This document shows, piece after piece, positions 1-6,436 of a DNA stretch of 64,000 nt; positions within the stretch are counted from its first letter, which is position 1, and each line of letters opens with the position of its first letter. The position numbers were made by a program, and so were the translations under genes. Below the pieces are notes generated by a model. That model saw only the letters and a list, made by a program, of their open reading frames with translations, searched no databases and was not told where the DNA came from. Source of the stretch: JBFWVJ01 sp050246795 (GTDB taxonomy: Bacteria > Patescibacteriota > Gracilibacteria > JAUYGZ01); NCBI GenBank assembly GCA_050246795.1, contig JBFWVJ010000007.1, forward strand, positions 56,591 through 120,590, read 5' to 3'.

Positions 1-33
1 CGAATCACCGACAATGACGGTTTTCATTGGCAT
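1..33 (-). CDS. Start of an unidentified protein, cut by the window edge
   Basis: Reading leftward from an ATG at 33, eleven codons are open to the window edge and give MPMKTVIVGDS. An AAGGA sits about five bases upstream, one of the few Shine-Dalgarno-like sites in this window. A second in-frame ATG lies at 27. The gene diverges from the phosphogluconolactonase gene, whose start is only 17 bp away. Too little is visible to name the product. Confidence 0.45.
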   Translation of the reverse strand, partial: MPMKTVIVGDS

Positions 34-50
34 GAAGTTCCTTTTGAAAA

Positions 51-716
51 ATGAATCACATCAACACCTTCCAAACAGAGCAAGCATTTATAGAGACGGT
101 AGTGCGCGAAATTCACTCACGAATTTTACAGAAAACGAAGCAGGGAAAAATCTTCCGTCTCGCCTTAAGCGGGGGGTCAACTCCTGGGCCGATATATCGA
201 AGACTCGCTGAGCTGGATATCACTTGGGAACAATTGGAAATATACCTCGTCGATGAGCGATACGTTCCGTTCAAGGACCCTCATTCCAATTACCGAATGA
301 TCCGTGAAACCTTGCTCGACCACGTTCGGCCAAAGAAGGTGGTGTATTTTGAAACGAGTCTTGCTATCGAAGAATGCTTAAACGAATACGAGTCTCAGCT
401 TGATCCAACCCAGAAGGAATTCTTCGATCTTATCCTCCTTGGTATGGGGACTGACGGACACACAGCATCCCTCTTCCCGAGTAGTGCTGCACTTGAAGAA
501 AAAGCTCGATGGGTGGCCCACACCACCACTGATCAGTTTGATGTTCGTGATCGATTGACCCTCACTTTTCCAGCTCTGAAGAGCTCTCATGAGCAAATGT
601 TCTTGCTCAAAGGCAATGAAAAAGAGGAGACGCTGCAAGAAGCAATACAGCAAAAACTCCCCGCAGCTGTGGTCTTAGAAAAAAAAAGCACTCAGGTCTT
701 TTTGCTCAAGTCTTGA
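51..716 (+). CDS. pgl: 6-phosphogluconolactonase
   Basis: This 221-residue protein hydrolyses 6-phosphogluconolactone to 6-phosphogluconate in the oxidative pentose phosphate pathway, in the cytosol. The family landmarks appear in order: SGGSTP near residue 41, DERYVP near 68 and GMGTDGHTASLFP near 132, the last containing the catalytic His region. Length is normal for the bacterial DevB/Pgl type. The start at 51 has no Shine-Dalgarno sequence but lies close to the N-terminal family boundary. The 3' end overlaps ispG tail to tail by 25 bp. No glucose-6-phosphate dehydrogenase gene is visible next to it. Confidence 0.93.
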   Translation: MNHINTFQTEQAFIETVVREIHSRILQKTKQGKIFRLALSGGSTPGPIYRRLAELDITWEQLEIYLVDERYVPFKDPHSNYRMIRETLLDHVRPKKVVYFETSLAIEECLNEYESQLDPTQKEFFDLILLGMGTDGHTASLFPSSAALEEKARWVAHTTTDQFDVRDRLTLTFPALKSSHEQMFLLKGNEKEETLQEAIQQKLPAAVVLEKKSTQVFLLKS

Positions 717-1912
717 ACGTGTTCCTCCAGCAAAGAGATAAATTCTTGCGTGATATTTTCCCCCTGCAAACACTTCACCAACTGGCCCTTCACATACACC
801 ATCGCCACTGGTTTTTCTGATCTCCCCGGAAGGCTGATGCCGATATCAGCATGCTGAGATTCACCAGGGCCATTGACCACACAACCCATCACGGCGATCT
901 TCAGTTTCTCAACGCCCGGATATTTTTCTTTCCATTCCGGCATCCGTTGATCGACATAGGCGGTCACTTCCGCCGCCATTTTTTGATACAGATCATTGCT
1001 GGTCCTGCCACAACCGGGACAGCTGGTGACCATCGGTTTGAAGGAACGAAGACCGAGAGTTTGTAAGAGCAGCTTGCAAGCTTCCACTTCATCAACACGC
1101 TTGCCTTCTGGCGAAGGAGTGAGCGAGTATCGAATGGTATCGCCGATCCCTTGCTGGAGGAGAATCCCCAAAGCCGCACTGCTCGACACAAGACCTTTCA
1201 TGCCTGAGCCAGCTTCGGTTAATCCGAGATGAAGTGGATACAAAGTATTTTGTTCCACGCAACGCTGGTGAAGCAGTTGATAGGCCATCACCATGTCCTG
1301 CACCTCCGACATCTTCACGCTTAAAATAATCTGATTCGACTTCATTCCCATCGTTTCTGCCCACTGGGCAGATTGAAGGGCGCTCTGGACCATCGCTTTG
1401 ATGATGACCTCTTTATCCGATTGTGGATCTTTCGATTTCGCATTCTCATCCATCAGCTTGGTCAGTAAATCCTGATCGAGCGATCCCCAGTTCACACCAA
1501 TTCTCACTGGTTTTTGGTGCTTCACCGCGATCTCGATAATTTCTCGAAAGTGTTCTTCTCGTTCATTCCCTGCACCTACATTGCCTGGATTGATGCGGTA
1601 TTTATCAAGCGCTTTCGCACAGTCAGGATAACGTGCGAGCAAGAGATGTCCGTTGTAGTGAAAATCACCAACCAGTGGCACGTGGCCATACCCAGACTGT
1701 GCCAATGCTTCCTTGATGAGTGGAACCGCTTTTGCAGCCTCCGGAATATTCACCGTCAGGCGCACCAATTCTGATCCAGCATCAACCAATTCTTTGATTT
1801 GTGCTACGGTGGCAGCCACGTCTTCGGTAGGCGTGTTGGTCATCGATTGGATCCGAACGGGATTGTTCCCGCCGATGCCAATACTTCCAACCTGGACGGA
1901 CATGGTTTTCAT
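692..1912 (-). CDS. ispG: 4-hydroxy-3-methylbut-2-enyl diphosphate synthase IspG
   Basis: IspG (GcpE) reduces 2-C-methyl-D-erythritol cyclodiphosphate to HMBPP, the penultimate step of the MEP isoprenoid pathway, using a [4Fe-4S] cluster. The N-terminal TIM-barrel motif (GGNNPVRIQSMTNTPTED) is clear. The C-terminal cluster site has CPGCGRTSNDL (two Cys) and CVVNGPGES (third Cys and the Glu ligand). At 406 residues it is slightly longer than the E. coli enzyme. A second Met four codons in (1903) is an alternative start. It converges on pgl. Confidence 0.95.
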   Translation of the reverse strand: MKTMSVQVGSIGIGGNNPVRIQSMTNTPTEDVAATVAQIKELVDAGSELVRLTVNIPEAAKAVPLIKEALAQSGYGHVPLVGDFHYNGHLLLARYPDCAKALDKYRINPGNVGAGNEREEHFREIIEIAVKHQKPVRIGVNWGSLDQDLLTKLMDENAKSKDPQSDKEVIIKAMVQSALQSAQWAETMGMKSNQIILSVKMSEVQDMVMAYQLLHQRCVEQNTLYPLHLGLTEAGSGMKGLVSSSAALGILLQQGIGDTIRYSLTPSPEGKRVDEVEACKLLLQTLGLRSFKPMVTSCPGCGRTSNDLYQKMAAEVTAYVDQRMPEWKEKYPGVEKLKIAVMGCVVNGPGESQHADIGISLPGRSEKPVAMVYVKGQLVKCLQGENITQEFISLLEEHVQDLSKKT

Positions 1913-2003
1913 AGGCCGTCATTATAGCAACAATGGACGATAAACGATAGACCATGAAGGAGCTCACATGCTGAGCCTTCGAAAGGTCTTCATCGTCCAG
2001 TGG

Positions 2004-2462
2004 TTATTGGAAGGACTTCATTGTTTCCAAAACTTCCTTCACATGCCCTGCCACACTGACTTTCCGCCATTCTTTCACGATGGTTCCCTTTGGATCAATG
2101 ATCCAGGTAGATCGTTCCACGCCCATATACTTTTTCCCATACATGGACTTCTCTTTCCAGCAATCGAGCTTTTCTAATAAATCCTTATCAGTGTCAGCTA
2201 AAAGGGGATAAGTGATGCCATCTTTGTTGCAAAACTTCTGATGGCTCTTCGTATCATCGGGACTGATTCCTAAAACTTGAGCTCCTAATTTTTGAAAGGA
2301 TTTCAGGTTTTCCGTAAAATCATGGGCTTCAATCGTACAGCCGGAGGTCATGTCTTTCGGGTAGGCGTATAAAACGGTCCAGGAGCCTTTGAAATCTGCT
2401 TCAGTCCAGACCTTTCCATCCTGGTCTTCGAGCTGGAACTTGGGAAATGATTTGCCAATCAT
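2004..2462 (-). CDS. bcp: Peroxiredoxin, Bcp/PrxQ type
   Basis: A 152-residue AhpC/TSA-fold thiol peroxidase that reduces hydroperoxides in the cytosol. The peroxidatic Cys sits in YPKDMTSGCTIEAHDF, close to the BCP consensus PKDxTPGCTxEA with Ser replacing Pro. The usual BCP partner Cys five residues downstream is absent (His-Asp-Phe follows), so it may work as a one-Cys enzyme or use a distant Cys. The chosen ATG at 2462 gives the family N-terminus MIGKSFPKFQLEDQDG. Upstream in-frame codons run into a palindromic repeat and are unlikely to be translated. Confidence 0.9.
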   Translation of the reverse strand: MIGKSFPKFQLEDQDGKVWTEADFKGSWTVLYAYPKDMTSGCTIEAHDFTENLKSFQKLGAQVLGISPDDTKSHQKFCNKDGITYPLLADTDKDLLEKLDCWKEKSMYGKKYMGVERSTWIIDPKGTIVKEWRKVSVAGHVKEVLETMKSFQ

Positions 2463-2481
2463 ACGAATGAATAAAAAATAA

Positions 2482-2519
2482 TTCTCGTAGGGGCGGGTCA
2501 CGACCCGCCCCTACGAGAA
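2482..2519. repeat. Perfect 18-bp GC-rich palindrome
   Basis: An inverted repeat with two perfect 18-nt arms (TTCTCGTAGGGGCGGGTC and its complement) and a 2-nt loop fills most of the gap between the peroxiredoxin start and the EVE gene stop. It has no poly-T tail on the minus strand, so it is not a classic terminator. GTAGGGGCGGGTC-type palindromes resemble REP-like intergenic elements. Confidence 0.75.
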
Positions 2520-2524
2520 CCCAT

Positions 2525-2935
2525 TTATGTTCCCAAATCTTGAATCACCTCAAATTCCTGCTTTGTCACCGGGCTCACTGATAATCGACCTTGTTTCACG
2601 AGCACCATATTTTCCAACAAAGGGTGTTCCTTGATTTCCGCCAATGAGACGGAACGTTGAAATTCCTTCACGGCAGCGATATCGACCATCTGCCAGTTTC
2701 CATCCTCAGCCGTATGGTCTGGATAGGCTTCTTTGATGACCTCAACCACCCCGAGGATATTCCGTTCCCCTCCGCTGTGATAAAACAACCCACGGTCACC
2801 CTTTTTCATCTTCATCATATTATTCCGGGCTTGAAAATTCCGGACCCCATTCCAAGGGGTTCCTTTTTTGCCAGCTTTCAGCTGATCATTCCAAGACCAC
2901 GTGTCAGGTTCGCTTTTAAAAAGCCAATAATTCAT
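2525..2935 (-). CDS. EVE domain protein
   Basis: A 136-residue single-domain EVE (PUA-like) protein of the THYN1 type. It starts with NYWLFKSEPDTWSW and has the family core WNGVRNFQARN followed by KKGDRGLFYHS and GVVEV. EVE domains form a pocket for modified bases in DNA or RNA; no partner domain is present and the ligand cannot be deduced. It is followed on the same strand by the Bcp-type peroxiredoxin, with the palindromic repeat between them. Confidence 0.88.
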   Translation of the reverse strand: MNYWLFKSEPDTWSWNDQLKAGKKGTPWNGVRNFQARNNMMKMKKGDRGLFYHSGGERNILGVVEVIKEAYPDHTAEDGNWQMVDIAAVKEFQRSVSLAEIKEHPLLENMVLVKQGRLSVSPVTKQEFEVIQDLGT

Positions 2936-2983
2936 AGGAAAAGTTACAATCCAACACTATCAAATCCTGCCAAAGGGGTAAAC

Positions 2984-3012
2984 TTGAATGAGTCGCCAAA
3001 ATCTGCTAAACT
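2984..3012 (+). promoter_or_regulatory. Sigma70-type promoter for the 48-codon ORF
   Basis: TTGAAT (2984-2989) and TAAACT (3007-3012) are separated by exactly 17 bp, and a TGC directly before the -10 gives an extended -10. Transcription would start near 3019, about 20 bp before the ATG at 3040. Confidence 0.55.
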
Positions 3013-3039
3013 GCTATGAAATAAAAATAAAAAACTCTC

Positions 3040-3186
3040 ATGGTTCAAAAAATCCTTCATCAAGTTTCTACTCGTATTAGCCAAGTGGTGACCTGGCTCA
3101 GGGGATACGAAGAAACGGGAGAAATTCCCATTGATTGCATCGCCTTTGATACCAGAAGCAATCTGAAAGAAGCAGGAGTTCTCTAA
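3040..3186 (+). CDS. Small protein of 48 residues, unknown function
   Basis: A short ORF starting MVQKILHQVSTRISQVV and ending LKEAGVL. I do not recognise a family. The first half looks amphipathic; it contains a WLRGYEETGEIP segment and a single Cys. No Shine-Dalgarno sequence is seen. What supports it is the layout: a promoter-like pair 28 bp upstream (2984-3012), then the ORF, then a strong intrinsic terminator beginning four bases after the stop. It diverges from the EVE gene and converges on the DoxX gene. A non-coding small RNA is the main alternative. Confidence 0.5.
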   Translation: MVQKILHQVSTRISQVVTWLRGYEETGEIPIDCIAFDTRSNLKEAGVL

Positions 3187-3190
3187 ACTA

Positions 3191-3228
3191 AAAAAGCACC
3201 CTGATACTCAAAACCTAGGGTGCTTTTT
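3191..3228. terminator. Bidirectional intrinsic terminator
   Basis: AAAAAGCACCCT (3191-3202) and AGGGTGCTTTTT (3217-3228) form a 12-bp arm pair with A/T tracts on both sides. It can end both the small ORF on plus and the DoxX gene on minus. Confidence 0.85.
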
Positions 3229-3238
3229 CGTGCCACAT

Positions 3239-3634
3239 TTAAATGGAGATCTTGGTGATCTGTTTCTTTTTTCGTAAAAATGACGGTCGTGCGATGATGA
3301 CAACGATCAATGAAAGAACCGCCAGGGTCAGAGGCCAAGTATTCCAACCAACACTATAACTCGCTACCAGCATATTGATGGTGACCGGCACAGCACCGTA
3401 AAAGGCTAAGCGCGGAACAAGCATCATCAGTGGTCCGACGAGCTCTACGATACCGGAAACGGAGGCCAAAGAACCTGGAATACCCAGGCTGATAAAAAAT
3501 TCCATGGTTCCAGGAATATCGACAAGTTTTTCATAGCCCTTTGGTACCACATACCACGCCACGTAAAAGGCAATAATCCAAAGAAAGATTTGAAGAACTT
3601 TACCGACGTTCTTATCCCAGAAGCGAGATTCCAT
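3239..3634 (-). CDS. DoxX family membrane protein
   Basis: A 131-residue protein with four hydrophobic helices, at about residues 13-32, 50-70, 76-95 and 100-118, in the DoxX/DoxD layout. It includes KGYEKLVDIPGT after helix 1 and ASVSGIVELVGPLMML, the usual helix-2 motif. DoxX proteins are linked to redox or thiosulfate/quinone functions, but the exact substrate is unknown. The C-terminus is Lys-rich and likely cytosolic. It diverges from the DHFR-like gene. Confidence 0.8.
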   Translation of the reverse strand: MESRFWDKNVGKVLQIFLWIIAFYVAWYVVPKGYEKLVDIPGTMEFFISLGIPGSLASVSGIVELVGPLMMLVPRLAFYGAVPVTINMLVASYSVGWNTWPLTLAVLSLIVVIIARPSFLRKKKQITKISI

Positions 3635-3685
3635 TTGAGATGAATTAAGGGTACTCTAACCAGTGCATTATTATGAAAATCCGCT

Positions 3686-4237
3686 GTGAAAACAAGAAAA
3701 AGCAAAAGCCGGGTGTTTCAAATGGTGGCGGGGATATCCCTGGATGGAAAAATAACTGATGAGTACGGCGATTTTTCAAAGTACTCCAGTCCTGAAGACA
3801 AAGCTTTCCTTCAACAAAAAATCCATGAAAGCGATGTATTGATCATGGGAAGGGTGACCTACGAGAAGCATTCGAAGCATGGAAGATCCCAAAAACCGGT
3901 GATTGTTTTCACTCGTTCGATCGAGGGATTGAAAATCCATGAGGAAAAACATTCGGAAGTTCATTTCTTTCACGACAAAAAAGAAGACCTCATCAATCTT
4001 TGCGATTTGCTTCAGTACAAGGTGGTAACCATCCTGGGTGGTGCCGAAATCTATCATTGGTTCCTCGAGCAGAACTTGGTCACGGATGTGTACCTCACGG
4101 TAGAGCCAATACTGTTTGAAAAAGGAAAAAATCTCCTCAAGGGCGAGTATCTTTCAGTTCAAAAAAACTGGAAACTCGTCAGTTCTCAATTGCTCAACCA
4201 AGCAGGAACAACGCTGCTTCATTACCAATTCCCATGA
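3686..4237 (+). CDS. Dihydrofolate reductase-like protein (RibD C-terminal fold)
   Basis: A 183-residue protein of the RibD_C/DHFR-like reductase family. It has VAGISLDGKITD near the N-terminus, SDVLIMGRVTYE near residue 50, an ILGGAEIYHWFLEQNLVTDVYLTVEP segment (shortened as VTILGGAEIYHWF and VDVYLT-like strand) that shapes the NADPH site, and LLHYQ at the end. Such proteins reduce pterin- or pyrimidine-like substrates with NADPH; the actual substrate is uncertain. The start is a GTG at 3686; ATG at 3722, just before VAGISLDG, is a credible alternative. The stop overlaps the pgpA start by 4 bp (ATGA), so translation is probably coupled. Confidence 0.75.
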   Translation: MKTRKSKSRVFQMVAGISLDGKITDEYGDFSKYSSPEDKAFLQQKIHESDVLIMGRVTYEKHSKHGRSQKPVIVFTRSIEGLKIHEEKHSEVHFFHDKKEDLINLCDLLQYKVVTILGGAEIYHWFLEQNLVTDVYLTVEPILFEKGKNLLKGEYLSVQKNWKLVSSQLLNQAGTTLLHYQFP

Positions 4238-4695
4238 ATCTAAAAGACTTCTCGGTCAATGCGGTGGTGACCTTTTTTGGTTCCGGATATTTGCGTCCTA
4301 TGTCCGCGACCTGGGGCTCTTTCACGAGTGGCCTGGTGCTCTTTAGCTTTTGGCCTTTCTTGGATCAGCCCATCAAGTTAGGGGTAATTCTTACGACCTT
4401 TATCCTCGGGGTGAAACTTTCGGATTACGTTGAGCAACGGGACAAAGTGAAAGACCCAAAGCACATTGTGATCGACGAAGTGGTGGGCATGATGATCGTT
4501 ACTTTTTTTCTCGATCAAGTGTGGCTGCACTGGCTGATCGCCTTTCTCTTGTTCAGGGTATTCGACGTCGCGAAGCTCTGGCCGGCTTCGGTATACGACC
4601 AAAAAAGAGGAGGGTTCGCTCTGATGATCGATGATGTCATCATGGCAATACCAGCGCTTTTCTTAGTGCAGATCATTATTTTCACGCTCCTCTAA
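4234..4695 (+). CDS. pgpA: Phosphatidylglycerophosphatase A
   Basis: PgpA dephosphorylates phosphatidylglycerophosphate to phosphatidylglycerol in the cytoplasmic membrane. The motifs are FGSGYLRPMSATWGS at the N-terminus, HIVIDEVVGM near residue 80, FRVFDVAKLWP near 110 and MIDDVIMAIPA near 130, separated by hydrophobic helices. At 153 residues it is the usual length. The canonical APGT/PxPxxW element reads PMSATW here, a mild deviation. It overlaps the upstream reductase gene by 4 bp. Confidence 0.9.
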   Translation: MNLKDFSVNAVVTFFGSGYLRPMSATWGSFTSGLVLFSFWPFLDQPIKLGVILTTFILGVKLSDYVEQRDKVKDPKHIVIDEVVGMMIVTFFLDQVWLHWLIAFLLFRVFDVAKLWPASVYDQKRGGFALMIDDVIMAIPALFLVQIIIFTLL

Positions 4696-4772
4696 GAGGA
4701 TTGATCAAAAATGAAGAATGTACGATGAATCATGGTATTTTAAAAATTCTCAATTTTGAGAATGCCAATTGA

Positions 4773-5783
4773 TTATCGATCATCCATCAAAACACTGATC
4801 GGCTTGAGTGAAGGGACATTCTCGCAAACGATTTTCACCATGGAGGCAATGGGGACAGCCAGGATGGCTCCCACGATCCCCCAAAGCCAGGTCCAAAATA
4901 CCAAGAAGAGCAGCATAACAATCGCCGACATGCCGAGGCTTTCACCGGCCATTTTGCGTTCGATCACATTCTCCCAGACCATTTGTGCCAAAATGATCAG
5001 CAGGGCAACCATGACAGCTGAGCCTATACCGAGCTGGACTACTGCGATGACCACTGGGGGAATGCTGGCGACAATGGACCCGATGGTAGGAATGTAGTTC
5101 AAGACAAAGGCCAGAAAGCCCCAAAGAAACGCAAAAGGGATGCCGAAGGACCAGCAGATGATGCCGACTGAAATACCCACTCCCAAACTCACGAACGTGT
5201 GGATGCTAATGTACTGACGAATGTCCCGATTGATATGAGACAGGATCCGCTGAATGTTTTTCCCCTTTGTTCCAGGAAAGGCCCGTTCGATCTTCCCGGG
5301 GTAGGTATGAAGAGACAGGCAGAGATAGGTGATAAAGAAAATCACCAGTAAGGCATCAGACAGGAAACTTAACGACGAGCTCACAACCGCCGTGGTATAG
5401 CTCCCAATCGGCAGCCCGAAGAGAAAGCTAATGACCTCCTCAAAGGATCGGTTCAGCCAAGGATACTGAGTGGAATACTGGTCGAATAAAACCATGAATT
5501 GAGTACGGTACTCTGGAATATTCTCTGAAAAAGTTCGAGCGTTCGAAACCACAACATCCAGAAACGTGGCCAATACACCGATCCCGACAATGAAAATCAC
5601 GAAAAGGGTAACAATTCGGGGAATTTTATATGACGCGAGCTTTTCCACCAATGGGCCAAGAATATAACTCAGCATGACCGCGATCAGAAAGGGGATCAGT
5701 AGGGGCTTGAGAATATATAAGACTACCGTGACCGCAATAAGGCAGAGGATCACGAGAGAATTGGAGGCTTTGGAGTCGGTCAT
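4773..5783 (-). CDS. AI-2E family transporter (PerM/YtvI type)
   Basis: A 336-residue polytopic membrane protein with the AI-2E/UPF0118 layout: two N-terminal helices (residues 8-45), a third near 58-78, a long soluble stretch with PGTKGKNIQRILSHINRDIRQYI near 170-195, then four or five C-terminal helices with GIPFALLWG-like (GIPFAFLWG), FVLNYIPTIGSIVASIPP and AILAVPIASMVK. Family members act as exporters or Na+/H+ antiporters, so the name does not prove quorum-signal transport. It converges on pgpA. Confidence 0.88.
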   Translation of the reverse strand: MTDSKASNSLVILCLIAVTVVLYILKPLLIPFLIAVMLSYILGPLVEKLASYKIPRIVTLFVIFIVGIGVLATFLDVVVSNARTFSENIPEYRTQFMVLFDQYSTQYPWLNRSFEEVISFLFGLPIGSYTTAVVSSSLSFLSDALLVIFFITYLCLSLHTYPGKIERAFPGTKGKNIQRILSHINRDIRQYISIHTFVSLGVGISVGIICWSFGIPFAFLWGFLAFVLNYIPTIGSIVASIPPVVIAVVQLGIGSAVMVALLIILAQMVWENVIERKMAGESLGMSAIVMLLFLVFWTWLWGIVGAILAVPIASMVKIVCENVPSLKPISVLMDDR

Positions 5784-5890
5784 GGAATGATAAATGACCT
5801 CCCCAAAGTATCAGAGTTTACGAAAGTTGTAAAAATATGAGCCATTCATCCGAAGTTGCCATGTGATAGGCTGGTCAGAAGCAGAATCGT

Positions 5891-5921
5891 GGAACAGACG
5901 GGACTTCCCTCGGCTTCGCTC
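5891..5921. repeat. Copy of the tRNA-Asp 3' end joined to a palindromic repeat
   Basis: GGAACAGACGGGACT (5891-5905) repeats exactly the 3' part of the tRNA-Asp gene at 5974-5988, 83 bp away. It runs directly into TCCCTCGGCTTCGCTCGGGA, a short palindrome. This could be a scar of integration at the tRNA, or a dispersed repeat. Confidence 0.6.
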
Positions 5922-5969
5922 GGGATAAACTTCTCGTCCTTAAAAAAACTTAGGGTTTTCTTAGATAAA

Positions 5970-6046
5970 TGGCGGAACAGACGGGACTCGAACCCGCGAC
6001 CTTCCGCGTGACAGGCGGACGCTCTAACCAACTGAGCTACTGCTCC
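5970..6046 (-). tRNA. tRNA-Asp (GTC)
   Basis: A 77-nt cloverleaf with encoded CCA. The acceptor stem pairs GGAGCAG with CTGTTCC (one G-U). The D-loop has AGTTGGTTAGA, the anticodon loop CTGTCAC gives GTC for Asp, and the T-loop is GGTTCGAGTCC. It lies downstream of the small Cys-rich gene on the same strand, beyond its terminator. Confidence 0.96.
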
Positions 6047-6200
6047 AATAGTGCCATGCCCATGAGAAAAAAGGTTCCTCAGAGCGGGAAAAGATTATCA
6101 GTGTTATTTCCCTAAATCAACAATTTTTCAAAAATGATACACATGGGCTTCTTATCATGAAATGCGGGAGGATACTCATTTATAGACGAGCATTTCGCAC

Positions 6201-6229
6201 AAAAAAAACCACTCCGATGAGGAATGGTT
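6201..6229 (-). terminator. Intrinsic terminator of the Cys/Gly-rich small gene
   Basis: On the minus strand AACCATTCC, a 5-nt loop and GGAGTGGTT form a 9-bp stem (one G-U) followed by eight T residues. It lies about 30 bp after the stop of the 24-codon ORF. Confidence 0.85.
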
Positions 6230-6259
6230 CTTGCTAGGGGTGAAAAGTCGTGGAGAACA

Positions 6260-6334
6260 TTAGCAGCTTCCACATCCTCCTCCACCACCGAGCATAAATC
6301 CGCAACCGCAGTTGCCGCATCCACCTTTACGCAT
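6260..6334 (-). CDS. Cys/Gly-rich peptide of 24 residues
   Basis: A tiny ORF starting MRKGGCGNCGCGF and ending GGCGSC, with five Cys (6, 9, 11, 21, 24) and eleven Gly. The Cys spacing (CxxCxC, nine residues, CxxC) would suit metal binding, disulfides or a modified peptide. I recognise no family. It has its own promoter-like pair (6379-6407) and terminator (6201-6229), giving a transcript of about 170 nt. A TCTCCT-GTTG-AGGAGA hairpin (6358-6373) holds an AGGAG about 25 nt before the ATG; from there an in-frame ATT six bases downstream would add six residues. A longer ORF in another frame (6112-6366) reads through the terminator and is less likely. Confidence 0.5.
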   Translation of the reverse strand: MRKGGCGNCGCGFMLGGGGGCGSC

Positions 6335-6378
6335 AGGGTGAGAATAAAGAATAAATTTCTCCTCAACAGGAGATTACC

Positions 6379-6407
6379 ACACTAGCAGACGATCCAAAAA
6401 TTAGCAA
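6379..6407 (-). promoter_or_regulatory. Promoter for the Cys/Gly-rich small gene
   Basis: On the minus strand TTGCTA (6402-6407) and TAGTGT (6379-6384) are 17 bp apart, with TGC before the -10. The predicted start near 6372 is just after the murE-like gene stop at 6437, so the unit would be independent. Confidence 0.45.
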
Positions 6408-6436
6408 GCAGGGTAGGAGAGTGCCAGTAACTTTTG

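Noticed and set aside
5846..6031. A 61-codon minus-strand ORF starting MVRASACHAEGRGFESR
   Set aside because: It is the translation of the tRNA-Asp gene and its flank, a known false ORF pattern.
6112..6366. An 84-codon minus-strand ORF overlapping the Cys/Gly-rich ORF in another frame
   Set aside because: It starts with TTG and crosses the terminator at 6201-6229; composition is unremarkable. Kept only as an alternative to the 24-codon ORF.
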